From Flexivirga meconopsidis (GTDB lineage: Bacteria; Actinomycetota; Actinomycetes; Actinomycetales; Dermatophilaceae), in assembly GCF_026162425.1 (NCBI RefSeq), contig NZ_JAOBQJ010000001.1, positions 930,001 to 994,000 on the forward strand: a DNA stretch of 64,000 bases, written 5' to 3'. The first letter of the stretch is position 1; each line of letters opens with the position of its first letter. The notes beneath the pieces were generated by a model. It was not told the DNA's origin, ran no database searches, and saw only the letters and a program-made list of their open reading frames with translations. Positions 48,404-56,236 of this stretch are shown in pieces. The translations under genes and the position numbers were made by a program.

Positions 48404-49597
48404 TCACCCGATCGGGTGTGCCCGACCCGTTCGGCTCGGGTTGTGCTCACTGCGGACCAGTCGCTGACCGCGCAGTAGGTCTTCGGTGGTATCGGCGACC
48501 CTGATGAGTCGCGGTTGGGCATCGGCGACCAGAACCTCGGCAGGTAGGCCTCGTGAGAGCACCTGGCGCATGGGCATTGGCACGCCGACGGGCCCGCCAT
48601 GGCGGACGGCGAGCAGATCGCCGGGTCGGACAACGGGCAGCTGCACCGGTGAGGGTTGGCCACTTGGGTCGGGGCCGCGCAGCAACGATGCACGCTCCCC
48701 GCGACCTTCGTCGTCGGGCAGGAGCACAGGAGCGGCTTGGTGCTGATCGGTGACCAGGTCGATGTCGGTGACGACGTGCTGGGTGTCGCCGCGGTCCGTG
48801 GCGTTCCGGACACGAGCGACCAGGAGGCCGGCCGGGCGGGTGAAGGAGAGGCCGTACTCAACGAGCACGTCGGCGGCTCCGACCGGCTCGAGGAAGGCGC
48901 TCAGCTGGTCTGCGTCGGACTGGGCGGCGCTCGAGACCGTCGGGTTCAGGTCGTCCCCGAGCAGGACGAGCCGCAGCGGGTGCATCTGGTCGATGCGCCG
49001 GGCTGTGTCGATCAGGTGGCGAACGCTGTCCGGCCCGGCCACCGCGCGCGAAAGACTGGCCGGTGGCCTGTTCGACCGCACTGCGATCAGGTCGAGCGAC
49101 GGGAATCGGGCGGCGAACGCTGCCTTGCCCAGGTCCTTTTCGTCGATGCCGAGGTCGAGCTGCACACCGACGGGAGCACGGGTGCCGCGGGCCGTGGCGA
49201 CCCGGTCGATGAGCGTGAGTTGTTCGAGATCGGCGGCGACGATCACACCGACACCCGAGCGCAGGCAGGCTTCGACGTCTTCGGAGGCGTCGACGGTTGC
49301 GAAGACGATCTGGTCGGCGTCGCAGCCCGCGAGCAGAGCGGTGGTCAGTTCGGCAGGCGACCCGACCACCGCCACCGCACCCGCCGTGTGAATCGCGGCG
49401 CAGACCGAGACATTGGGATTGGCCTGCAGCCGGAAAGCGGGTCGAGCACGGTCGGTCAGCGCGATTGCCACCTGCGTGACTGTGTCGTGCAGCACCGCTG
49501 CGTCATACACGTAGACGGGGGTGCCCACGTCTCGCGCGATCGACGCGACGGACACACCCTGGATGGAGGTGGTCACCGCGGGGCTGGAGGAATGCAT
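48404..49597 (-). CDS. LysA-fold (type III PLP decarboxylase) homologue without the PLP lysine
   Basis: A 397-residue relative of diaminopimelate/ornithine decarboxylases: TPVYVYDAAVLHDTV, AAIHTAGAVAVVGSPAEL and the C-terminal VRPGDLLAVRHGGPVGVPMPMRQVLSRGLPAEVLVADAQ follow the family. The PLP lysine, normally in a KAN motif, is Gln58 (FRLQANPNVSV; codon CAG), and the CESGD motif is replaced by PDPSGQPSP. It is thus probably not a classical decarboxylase. Relatives such as BtrK and VinO act on amino acids tethered to a carrier protein; the ACP gene follows. The frame is open upstream, but the fold starts near the ATG at 49597. Confidence 0.82.
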   Translation of the reverse strand: MHSSSPAVTTSIQGVSVASIARDVGTPVYVYDAAVLHDTVTQVAIALTDRARPAFRLQANPNVSVCAAIHTAGAVAVVGSPAELTTALLAGCDADQIVFATVDASEDVEACLRSGVGVIVAADLEQLTLIDRVATARGTRAPVGVQLDLGIDEKDLGKAAFAARFPSLDLIAVRSNRPPASLSRAVAGPDSVRHLIDTARRIDQMHPLRLVLLGDDLNPTVSSAAQSDADQLSAFLEPVGAADVLVEYGLSFTRPAGLLVARVRNATDRGDTQHVVTDIDLVTDQHQAAPVLLPDDEGRGERASLLRGPDPSGQPSPVQLPVVRPGDLLAVRHGGPVGVPMPMRQVLSRGLPAEVLVADAQPRLIRVADTTEDLLRGQRLVRSEHNPSRTGRAHPIG

Positions 49598-49670
49598 GGT
49601 CTGCTGCTCGCTTTCGCCGATGGCACGGGTATGCCGGTGTGCTCGTGATCTCGACGGTAGGAAGCGGCCG

Positions 49671-49699
49671 TGACGCCTCGCTGACACCGATCTGACGCG
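49671..49699 (-). promoter_or_regulatory. Triple heptamer direct repeat, probable SARP binding site
   Basis: TGACGCC-tcgc-TGACACC-gatc-TGACGCG: three heptamers at exactly 11-bp intervals, the spacing that defines SARP operators. Read on the minus strand they are GTCA-centred, and a TACCGT -10-like hexamer lies about 11 bp beyond the last repeat. This points to activation of the LysA-like/ACP/SbnB/PPTase operon by the SARP encoded at 45197-45997. Confidence 0.65.
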
Positions 49700-49748
49700 T
49701 GCTTCGGGACCGTGCGACAGGGCCGCCCGGCTTTCTACGCTCCGGGAC

Positions 49749-49772
49749 GTCACCGGTCGACCGACCGGTGAC
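49749..49772. promoter_or_regulatory. 24-bp perfect inverted repeat in the divergent cluster promoter
   Basis: GTCACCGGTC-GACC-GACCGGTGAC, 10-bp arms around a 4-bp centre, 27 bp upstream of the SbnI-like start. Symmetry suggests an operator for a dimeric regulator, perhaps the LuxR-type protein of the cluster; it could also be a stem in the leader of the SbnI-like mRNA. Confidence 0.5.
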
Positions 49773-49799
49773 AGAGCACGGACGAGAGGGTGGGGAACG

Positions 49800-50435
49800 A
49801 TGAGCAGTCTCATCAGGATGCTGGCGCCGGGTGCGCTGGTGCAGCACGAGACGGTCGAGCCGTCGCGACTTGCGGCGTTGACCGGGCAGATCGAGAGTCG
49901 AGGAGTCGTCGTACCGGTGGCGGTCGCGCCCCTCGGCGACGGCCGTTTCATGGTGCTGGACGGGGCGCACCGCACGGCGGCGGCCGTTGCGGTGGGATTG
50001 GCGCGAGTGCCCTGCCGAGTGTTCGCGCCGGCACCTGGCAAGCCCATCGCCGGTTGGACGCACGTGATGCGGGAGCGTCGTGCTGAGGAGGCGCTGATTG
50101 AGTTCGCTGCCCGCCCTCTGCCAGCTGCCGGACCGCTGGTCGCAGTGGTGCGTTTCGTCGGCACGACCGCCCGGGTGCACGCGACGGACAACTCACACGT
50201 GGCAGTGCATGAGGCCTTCCATGCATTGGCCGACGGATACCGCACGATGCGTTACCGCCGCTTGGCCGAGCCCTCTCGGTCGGCGCAGGTGCAGGTCACC
50301 TGGCACCCCCCGACCTGGTCACAGCTGGGTGCGATGGTCAGCGGTTGCGGGGCGTTGCCGGCGGGCGTGACTCGATTCGGTATGACGACCGGCGAAGCGA
50401 GCCCGGTGCTGCAGGACGATGCGATACCCGCGTGA
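49800..50435 (+). CDS. SbnI/SerK-like free serine kinase (ParB/Srx fold)
   Basis: A 211-residue ParB-like protein. QHETVEPSRL at 15-24 and FMVLDGAHRTAAA at 50-62 match the active-site segments of SbnI, the staphylococcal kinase making O-phosphoserine for Dap synthesis; Glu17 would be the catalytic acid and DGAHR the nucleotide/serine site. The C-terminal LPAGVTRFGMTTGE block also resembles SbnI. It lacks chromosome-partitioning features (no extended HTH region or ParA partner). It is divergent from the LysA-like operon and should feed O-phosphoserine into an SbnA/SbnB-type route. The assignment rests on remembered motifs. Confidence 0.75.
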   Translation: MSSLIRMLAPGALVQHETVEPSRLAALTGQIESRGVVVPVAVAPLGDGRFMVLDGAHRTAAAVAVGLARVPCRVFAPAPGKPIAGWTHVMRERRAEEALIEFAARPLPAAGPLVAVVRFVGTTARVHATDNSHVAVHEAFHALADGYRTMRYRRLAEPSRSAQVQVTWHPPTWSQLGAMVSGCGALPAGVTRFGMTTGEASPVLQDDAIPA

Positions 50436-50444
50436 GGTCCGGTG

Positions 50445-51512
50445 CTAGATCAGCCCTCGCTGAATCGCGCGGACACCCATCTGGAAGCGCGAGGAGGTGT
50501 CGAGCTCCTGACTGATCTTGGCGATCACCCGGCGCACCGAACGCAGCGACATACCGACCCGCCGGGCGATGGACTCGTCCTTGTGCCCGCCGGCGAGCAG
50601 CCGCAACACCTCGTGCTCGAGCGGGCTCGGTGTCCAGGAATCCTCGGAATCGGTTCTGCTGCCGGTAGATCCGGACACGTACCGAGACAGCGGCTCTGCC
50701 GCCTCCCAGCACGCGTCGAAGGTCTGCACCAACGCGTCGACCAACCCCGGCATGGTTGCGAGACAGGCGCCACGTGATGGATCGAGTGGGTCGATCGGCA
50801 GCAGCGCCGCGGACCGGTCCCAGATCGTAAGGCGGGTCGGTAGCGAGGTCGCGACCCGCACTTGCGCGCCGGCGTCGGCCATCTCAAGTTGATAGTCGAG
50901 CAGTTCGCGCGATCGGCGCAGGTGCCCCGCCAAGACGATCGTGCGCACGTCGAGTCCGCGGTCGATGAGTTCGAGATCTTGCGCCTTGGCGGACTTCAGC
51001 GACTCTGGGTCCTGCTCGGTCGTGATCATCGCGCGGGACTCACGCTGCAGCGACATGACGAGCTCACTGATGCGGTCCATCACCGAGTGCCGATCGGCAA
51101 GCACCTCCACGACGTCCTCGCGGTAGACGCGTGCCTGTTCGTACTCGTCGAGCAGCAACTCGGCAGCCCGGCGACCGGTGAGCAATTGGGTGCGTCGGTG
51201 CTGCAGCTGCGCCTCTTCCTCGTCGATGCGCCGCAGCAGGGCCGAGCGGGGGGAGAGGGCACGTAGCTCGCCGGATTCCTCCTCGCCAATCAACCGTTCG
51301 CTGAGCAGATCGGCGAGTAGGGGCTCGGCGTCCGACACCCCGAGATGATCGGCCACTTCATCACCGGAGCAGCCGGGCTTGCGCACGACGTAGAGGTATG
51401 CGGCAAGCGTCTGGGAATCGATCCCAGTGGGGCGCAGGGCTGCCAGCAGTTCGGCGGCGTCGCCCTGCTCTGTCTCGTCATGGCCGATCGCCGCCAAGGA
51501 AAGCCCCTCCAC
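50445..51512 (-). CDS. LuxR-type regulator with TrmB-like N-terminal domain
   Basis: A 355-residue regulator from GTG. The N-terminus (QTLAAYLYVVRKPGCSGDEVADHLGV) is a TrmB-like winged helix, followed by a coiled coil and a PLD-like sensor part (RTIVLAGHLRRSRELLDYQLEMADAGAQVRVATSLPTRL). The C-terminus is a LuxR HTH (PLEHEVLRLLAGGHKDESIARRVGMSLRSVRRVIAKISQEL). Such proteins are common in lanthipeptide and other RiPP clusters. It is divergent from the MFS exporter, and a repeat in its promoter recurs ahead of the biosynthetic operon. Confidence 0.88.
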   Translation of the reverse strand: MEGLSLAAIGHDETEQGDAAELLAALRPTGIDSQTLAAYLYVVRKPGCSGDEVADHLGVSDAEPLLADLLSERLIGEEESGELRALSPRSALLRRIDEEEAQLQHRRTQLLTGRRAAELLLDEYEQARVYREDVVEVLADRHSVMDRISELVMSLQRESRAMITTEQDPESLKSAKAQDLELIDRGLDVRTIVLAGHLRRSRELLDYQLEMADAGAQVRVATSLPTRLTIWDRSAALLPIDPLDPSRGACLATMPGLVDALVQTFDACWEAAEPLSRYVSGSTGSRTDSEDSWTPSPLEHEVLRLLAGGHKDESIARRVGMSLRSVRRVIAKISQELDTSSRFQMGVRAIQRGLI

Positions 51513-51580
51513 TACTACCCGCCGGAGTCCGGACCTCTGCGATCTGCAGCCGATCTCCGCTACCGGCTGCAGAATATCCG

Positions 51581-51600
51581 ACCGATAAAGCGGCGATAAG
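51581..51600 (-). promoter_or_regulatory. Cluster promoter motif, copy A
   Basis: On the minus strand: CTTATCGCCGCTTTATCGGT. It holds TTATCG twice at 11-bp spacing and closely matches copy B at 54329-54351. It lies 68 bp upstream of the LuxR-type gene and 24 bp upstream of the MFS gene, so it may control either direction. Confidence 0.5.
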
Positions 51601-51624
51601 CGCCTCGGTCAACGTGGGACGGCA

Positions 51625-53322
51625 ATGAGCGGAACCCCCGGCATACCTGCCGATCCGATGCAGCGTGCCGCCGACTTGACCGGAGAGATGATGAGTCAGA
51701 CACAACGATCACCGATCGGGAAGTACACCGCCCTGACGGCGTCGATCCTCGCCGTGTCGATGGTGATGATCGACCAGACGATCGTCGCGATCTGCGGCCC
51801 GGCCATCCAGGCCGGTCTGGGGATCTCGCACGACGCCTTGCAATGGGGCATCAACAGTTACGTCCTCGCCACCGCGGCCACGTTCGCGCTCGGAGGCAAA
51901 CTCGCCGACCGGTTCGGCGACAAGCGCATGGCTCTGCTCGGCACGGCGGGCTTCCTGGTCTCGTCGGTGCTCTGCTCGCTCACCCCGTCCGGCGGGCCGG
52001 CGGCCGGCTGGCTGATCGCGGCCCGCGTGCTGCAGGGCGCCAGCGGCGGCCTGATGTTTCCTGCGGCGCTGGGCATCGTCGCCGGCTCGGTGGACTCTCG
52101 TCGCCGCGGCAGCGCGATGGCGTGGTTCTTCGCCATCACCGGCGCGATGACTGCAATCGGCCCGATCGTCGGCGGTTACCTGGCCGACGTCGACTGGCGA
52201 GCGATCTTCTGGATCAATGTCCCGATCGCCGTGCTGGCCCTGCTAGTGCTGAGCGTCACCTCCGTGTCGCGCACCCGGTCGCGCGCGCCGATCGATCTGC
52301 GCGGCGCGGTGCTCATTGCCGTCGGCATGACGTTGCTGATCCTCGGCGTGCAACAGTCCACCAGTTGGCCACAGCGCACCGCGCTGACTGTCGCGGCAGC
52401 CGGTGCGTGCGTGCTGCTGATGGCCTTCGCGCTCGAAGCGCGCACCAAGCACCCGCTCGTGCAGTTGCGTCGTTTCCAGGACGCCGGTTTTGCCGCGTCG
52501 GCTGCGGCGGTGACACTCGCCTCGGCGGCGATGATCCCGTTGTTCTTCTTCATCAGCGTGTACGGCCAAGTGTCCCAAGGCCTGTCGCCGCAGAACTCCG
52601 GTCTGGCGATGCTGAAGTTCTTCATCGGATTCGTCGTCGGCAGCCGGGTGGGCGCCCGCATCTTCGACCGGCGTGGAGCGGGGATCCCGTTGATGCTCGG
52701 CGGCGCGATCGGTGCCGGCGGCTTCTACTGGTGGGCCAGCATTATGGGCGACCTGTCGTTCGACGCGAGCAAATTCGTCGGCCCGCAGTTGTGGCCGGCG
52801 ATCATGGCCGGCGCCGGCATCGGCCTGATGCTGACCCCGGCGAGCACCGACGGGCTGAACCGCGGTGACTCCTCGTCATACGGAGAGATCACCGGGATCT
52901 TCCAGACGCTGCGCAACTTCGGTGCGGCCGTCGGACTGGCCGCGATGTCGGCGGTGGTGACGCAGCAGTTCACCGACAAGCTGACCACCAGCTTCGGCAA
53001 ACTGGGTGCTCCGCGCAGCGCCGCCGAGTGCGTCGCGAACAGCATCGGCGGTGGCCGGACCTGCGCCACCGGGGGTGGACACGAGGGCAGTCCCAGTGCC
53101 GCGTTCACCCACGCGGTCCAGTCCGGCTACGCCGATTCGGTGCACGTCGCCTTCCTGATCATGGCCGCGGCGATGATCGGTGTTGCGCTGCTCGGCAAGT
53201 TCGTGCACCCGGGCAACCGCACCGCCGTCGCCGAACCGCAGCCCGATGCGTATGACGCAGCGCTGCGCGACATGCGCAGCCGTCGGCAGGCGGGGTCGGC
53301 CCGGAAGCTGGCCCGCCGGTGA
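51625..53322 (+). CDS. MFS exporter, DHA2 (14-helix, EmrB/QacA) type
   Basis: A 565-residue transporter with about 14 helices. ALTASILAVSMVMIDQTIVAICGPAI is the DHA2 helix-1 motif, GGKLADRFGDKRMALLG the A-loop, and GASGGLMFPAALGIVAGS the helix-5 region. It may start at 51625 or at the ATG at 51691 preceded by GGAGAG; the shorter form is the more typical. It is translationally coupled (GTGA) to the FabD-like gene. The likely role is export of, and self-resistance to, the cluster product. Confidence 0.9.
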   Translation: MSGTPGIPADPMQRAADLTGEMMSQTQRSPIGKYTALTASILAVSMVMIDQTIVAICGPAIQAGLGISHDALQWGINSYVLATAATFALGGKLADRFGDKRMALLGTAGFLVSSVLCSLTPSGGPAAGWLIAARVLQGASGGLMFPAALGIVAGSVDSRRRGSAMAWFFAITGAMTAIGPIVGGYLADVDWRAIFWINVPIAVLALLVLSVTSVSRTRSRAPIDLRGAVLIAVGMTLLILGVQQSTSWPQRTALTVAAAGACVLLMAFALEARTKHPLVQLRRFQDAGFAASAAAVTLASAAMIPLFFFISVYGQVSQGLSPQNSGLAMLKFFIGFVVGSRVGARIFDRRGAGIPLMLGGAIGAGGFYWWASIMGDLSFDASKFVGPQLWPAIMAGAGIGLMLTPASTDGLNRGDSSSYGEITGIFQTLRNFGAAVGLAAMSAVVTQQFTDKLTTSFGKLGAPRSAAECVANSIGGGRTCATGGGHEGSPSAAFTHAVQSGYADSVHVAFLIMAAAMIGVALLGKFVHPGNRTAVAEPQPDAYDAALRDMRSRRQAGSARKLARR

Positions 53323-54242
53323 ACGCGCCGAGCACGGTCGTCGTCGCACCCGGTCAGGGCGCGCAGACGCCGCGGATGCTGGCCAGCTGGGTGCGCGACC
53401 CGCAATTGCGAGAGCTGGTCGAGCGGTGGTCGCAGATCGCCGACCTCGATCTGCTCGACCTTGGCACCAAGGCGCCGGCCGATCGAATCGTCCGCACCGA
53501 TGTCGCGCAGCCGTTGCTGGTCGCGGCCGGGCTGCTCGCCCTGCAGGTGGCGCCCGCCGCAACACTTGCCGGCGACGGACCGATTGTCACCGCTGGCCAT
53601 TCGGTGGGTGAACTGGTCGCGTCAGTTGCTGCTGGGTGTCTGCAACCTGACCAGGCCATCCGCCTGGCCGCCGTCCGCGGTCGGGAGATGGCGCGGGCGT
53701 GCGAGTTGCGGCCCACGGGCATGACCGGGCTGCTCGGCGGCGACCCGGACGTCGTGGCCGCCTTGGTCACCGATTGCGGACTGCAGGTCGCCAACCGCAA
53801 CTCGGCCGGACAGGTAGTCGCCGCAGGGTCGGTCGAGCGCCTCGCGACACTTGCAGAGCGGGCACCTGAGGGCGTGCGAGTGCGTCCGCTGTCGGTCGCC
53901 GGGGCATTTCACACCGACGCGATGCTTCCCGCCCAACCTGCTTTCGCTGCCGCCGTCGGGCAGGAGCACTTCGCCGAACCGGCCGCGACCTGGTTGTCGA
54001 ACAGGGACGGTCAGCCACTCGAATCCGGTGTGGCAGCGGCAGATTCGCTGGTCCATCAGCTCGTGTCGCCGGTGCGCTGGGACTTGGTGATGGACAGCAT
54101 TTCGCGGCTTGGGCCGCGAACGTTCGTGGAGCTCCCTCCCGCCGGAACCCTCACTGGCATGGCCAAGCGGGTGCTAGCGGGCGTCACCATGCGACCGGTG
54201 AGCACGCCGGCAACCCTGCAGCGGATGAGTCGCGTCGCATAG
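53319..54242 (+). CDS. FabD-like ACP acyltransferase
   Basis: A 307-residue malonyl-CoA:ACP transacylase fold from GTG. APGQGAQTPRM, the nucleophile Ser95 in AGHSVGELVA, Arg120 (LAAVRGREM, the residue that binds the malonyl carboxylate in FabD) and His198 (GAFHTDAM) are all present, so malonyl loading of the cluster ACPs is the natural reading. A VinK-type transacylase that moves aminoacyl groups between carriers is the alternative. It overlaps the exporter gene and is followed by a very strong terminator. Confidence 0.9.
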   Translation: MNAPSTVVVAPGQGAQTPRMLASWVRDPQLRELVERWSQIADLDLLDLGTKAPADRIVRTDVAQPLLVAAGLLALQVAPAATLAGDGPIVTAGHSVGELVASVAAGCLQPDQAIRLAAVRGREMARACELRPTGMTGLLGGDPDVVAALVTDCGLQVANRNSAGQVVAAGSVERLATLAERAPEGVRVRPLSVAGAFHTDAMLPAQPAFAAAVGQEHFAEPAATWLSNRDGQPLESGVAAADSLVHQLVSPVRWDLVMDSISRLGPRTFVELPPAGTLTGMAKRVLAGVTMRPVSTPATLQRMSRVA

Positions 54243-54258
54243 GACGCTCCGGCTACCA

Positions 54259-54309
54259 AAGAACGGCCCCGGGGTCGGATCGACACGATCCGGCCCCGGG
54301 GCCGTTCTT
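54259..54309 (+). terminator. Terminator after the MFS-FabD unit
   Basis: A stem of about 23 bp (AAGAACGGCCCCGGGG plus CGGATC, with a single T-G wobble) around a short loop, beginning 16 bp after the stop codon and followed by TTCTTG. It is the strongest terminator in the window and shows that the downstream operon has its own promoter. Confidence 0.92.
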
Positions 54310-54328
54310 GTGTCACCGCGGAGCAGGC

Positions 54329-54351
54329 CCTTATCGCTGCCTTAAATCGGT
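54329..54351 (+). promoter_or_regulatory. Cluster promoter motif, copy B
   Basis: CTTATCGCTGCCTTAAATCG plus GT, nearly the same as copy A at 51581-51600 with two extra bases, 81 bp upstream of the AMP-ligase start. It is the probable activator site of the main biosynthetic operon. Confidence 0.5.
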
Positions 54352-54432
54352 TGCTGATGAACGAAATAACGATGCGGAAGGGAGTGGCGGTCGAATCGGG
54401 TCATGCACCTCGAGCTACCCGAAGGAGGAACC

Positions 54433-55929
54433 GTGTCGAGCATCTTCGACCTGCTGAACGAGGCGGTCGCCACGTCCCCGGACAAGACCGCTCTGATCGA
54501 CCGCGATGGTGAGTTGACCTATCGGCAGCTGGGCGAGTTGACGGTGACGCACGCCGCAGCGCTTACTCGTGAAGGCGTCGCGCCGTCGGACCGGGTGGTG
54601 CTGACCGCATCCCCGGATCGGCACACGGTTGCCCTCATCTTCGCGACTGCGCGCATCGGAGCTGTCGCGGTGCCGGTTCATCTCGACCTCACTGCCACCC
54701 AGTTGGAGCAGGTCGCCGCCAACTGCGAGGCGTCGGTCGTCATCGTTGATGACGAAAATACAAGCTGCGCAGTCAAGTCCGTCGTCTGGCGGCGCGACGC
54801 CTGGCTGACAGCCTTGGACGTGCATGCCGCTGCCGATGAGCCCTACGCGACCGGCAGCACGGATCTTGCGCTGTTGCTCTACACCTCCGGCACGACGTCC
54901 GCCCCCAAGGGCGTGATGTGCCCGCACGACGCCGTCCTGCGGGCGACCGCCTCGGTGGGTCAGGTGCTGCGCTACCGCCCCGACGACGTCGTGCTGCTGC
55001 GGTTGCCGTTGGCCTTCGACTACGGCCTCTACCAGGTATTCCTCACCGTCGCGGCGCGCGGCACCGTGCTTCTCGCCGGCCGTGACATGGATACCTCGCT
55101 CGTCGACCTCATCGTCGGCCACCGGGTGACGGTTGCGCCGCTCGTGCCCTCGCTCGCTCAGATGCTGCTGATGCTCACCGCCGGCCGCCCGGTCGAGAGC
55201 GGCCTGCGACTGTTCACCAACACCGGTGCCCGCATGGGCGAAAGCCTTTGGCGCGAACTACAAACGGTCTTCCCCGCAGCGGAGTACGCCTCGATGTACG
55301 GCATGACCGAGTGCAAGCGGATCAGCATCCTTCGGCCGGACGAACTCGTCACTCGACCGACATCGGTCGGGCGCGCGATCCCTGGCAACAGCATCCGCAT
55401 TGTCGACGAGGCAGGCGAAGAGCTGCCGGCCGGTTCGATCGGCACCATCGTGGTACGCGGCGCGACGATGATGGCCGGCTACTGGCGGATGCCACTGGAC
55501 CGCCAGCGTCAATACGTCGCGTATGACGGCGGCCTCGAACTGCACACCGGCGACCAGGGCTGGCTCGACGATGAGGGCTACCTCTACTTCAGCGGCCGCG
55601 ACGACGACGTCATCAAGCGGCAGGGCATCCGGGTCAGCCTCACCGAGATCGAGGCCGCCGCCGAGCGCCTCGACGGGGTCGAGGAGGCCGTCGCGCTGAA
55701 ACCGGGCGACGACGGACGCCTGGTGCTGTGCGTGGTCGGCGATCTTCCCGAGAAGGCGATCACTCAGGCGCTGATGGAAAGTCTCGACATCGCACGCCGC
55801 CCGAACCTCATCCTGCACGTCGACTCAATTCCGTTGACCAAGAACGGAAAACCGGACCGTGTCGCGCTCGGCGCCGTCGTCGCCGAACGTCGCGGCACGG
55901 CCGTGGGCCGAGCACCCGCCGGCGCCTGA
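54433..55929 (+). CDS. AMP-dependent acid:carrier-protein ligase
   Basis: A 498-residue adenylating enzyme starting at a GTG with GAAGGAGG immediately upstream (an ATG ten codons earlier has none). P-loop LLYTSGTTSAPKGVMCPH, YGMTECKRIS, HTGDQGWLDDEGYLYFSGRDDDVIKRQGIRVS and catalytic lysine in LTKNGKPDRVAL are present. No condensation or carrier domain is attached, and the adjoining ACP gene suggests it loads an acyl or aminoacyl group on that ACP. It is the first gene of an operon running off the right edge. Confidence 0.9.
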   Translation: MSSIFDLLNEAVATSPDKTALIDRDGELTYRQLGELTVTHAAALTREGVAPSDRVVLTASPDRHTVALIFATARIGAVAVPVHLDLTATQLEQVAANCEASVVIVDDENTSCAVKSVVWRRDAWLTALDVHAAADEPYATGSTDLALLLYTSGTTSAPKGVMCPHDAVLRATASVGQVLRYRPDDVVLLRLPLAFDYGLYQVFLTVAARGTVLLAGRDMDTSLVDLIVGHRVTVAPLVPSLAQMLLMLTAGRPVESGLRLFTNTGARMGESLWRELQTVFPAAEYASMYGMTECKRISILRPDELVTRPTSVGRAIPGNSIRIVDEAGEELPAGSIGTIVVRGATMMAGYWRMPLDRQRQYVAYDGGLELHTGDQGWLDDEGYLYFSGRDDDVIKRQGIRVSLTEIEAAAERLDGVEEAVALKPGDDGRLVLCVVGDLPEKAITQALMESLDIARRPNLILHVDSIPLTKNGKPDRVALGAVVAERRGTAVGRAPAGA

Positions 55930-55981
55930 TCCCGATCCATCCAGCCATCGACAACACATCACATCAACGAGGAGAAAAATC

Positions 55982-56236
55982 ATGGACACCACCTTCACCC
56001 AGCTCCTGGACGACTACCTTCCCGAAGGCGTCGAGCGGCCGCTCGACGGCGGCAAGCTCTTCGTCGAGTTCGGCATGGACTCGATGGCCACCCTCGGTCT
56101 CTACATCGCGGTCGAGCGGGGATACGGCATCAAGTTGTCGCCCGGTGACATCGCCTCCGGCAAGCTCGGCACCATCGACGGGCTGTGGGGCGCGATCGCC
56201 GAGGCGACCGCGCAGCCGCTGGACGTGGCGTCGTGA
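55982..56236 (+). CDS. Acyl carrier protein
   Basis: An 84-residue carrier protein: phosphopantetheine Ser34 in FVEFGMDSMATLGLYIAVER. GAGGAG lies upstream of the ATG at 55982. It starts 52 bp after the ligase and overlaps the aminotransferase by GTGA, so ligase, carrier and aminotransferase probably form one loading/modifying unit. Confidence 0.9.
   Translation: MDTTFTQLLDDYLPEGVERPLDGGKLFVEFGMDSMATLGLYIAVERGYGIKLSPGDIASGKLGTIDGLWGAIAEATAQPLDVAS

Noticed and set aside
49800..50435. Chromosome-partitioning ParB
   Set aside because: Only the ParB/Srx fold is shared; the protein is short, has no ParA or parS nearby and matches SbnI-type motifs better.
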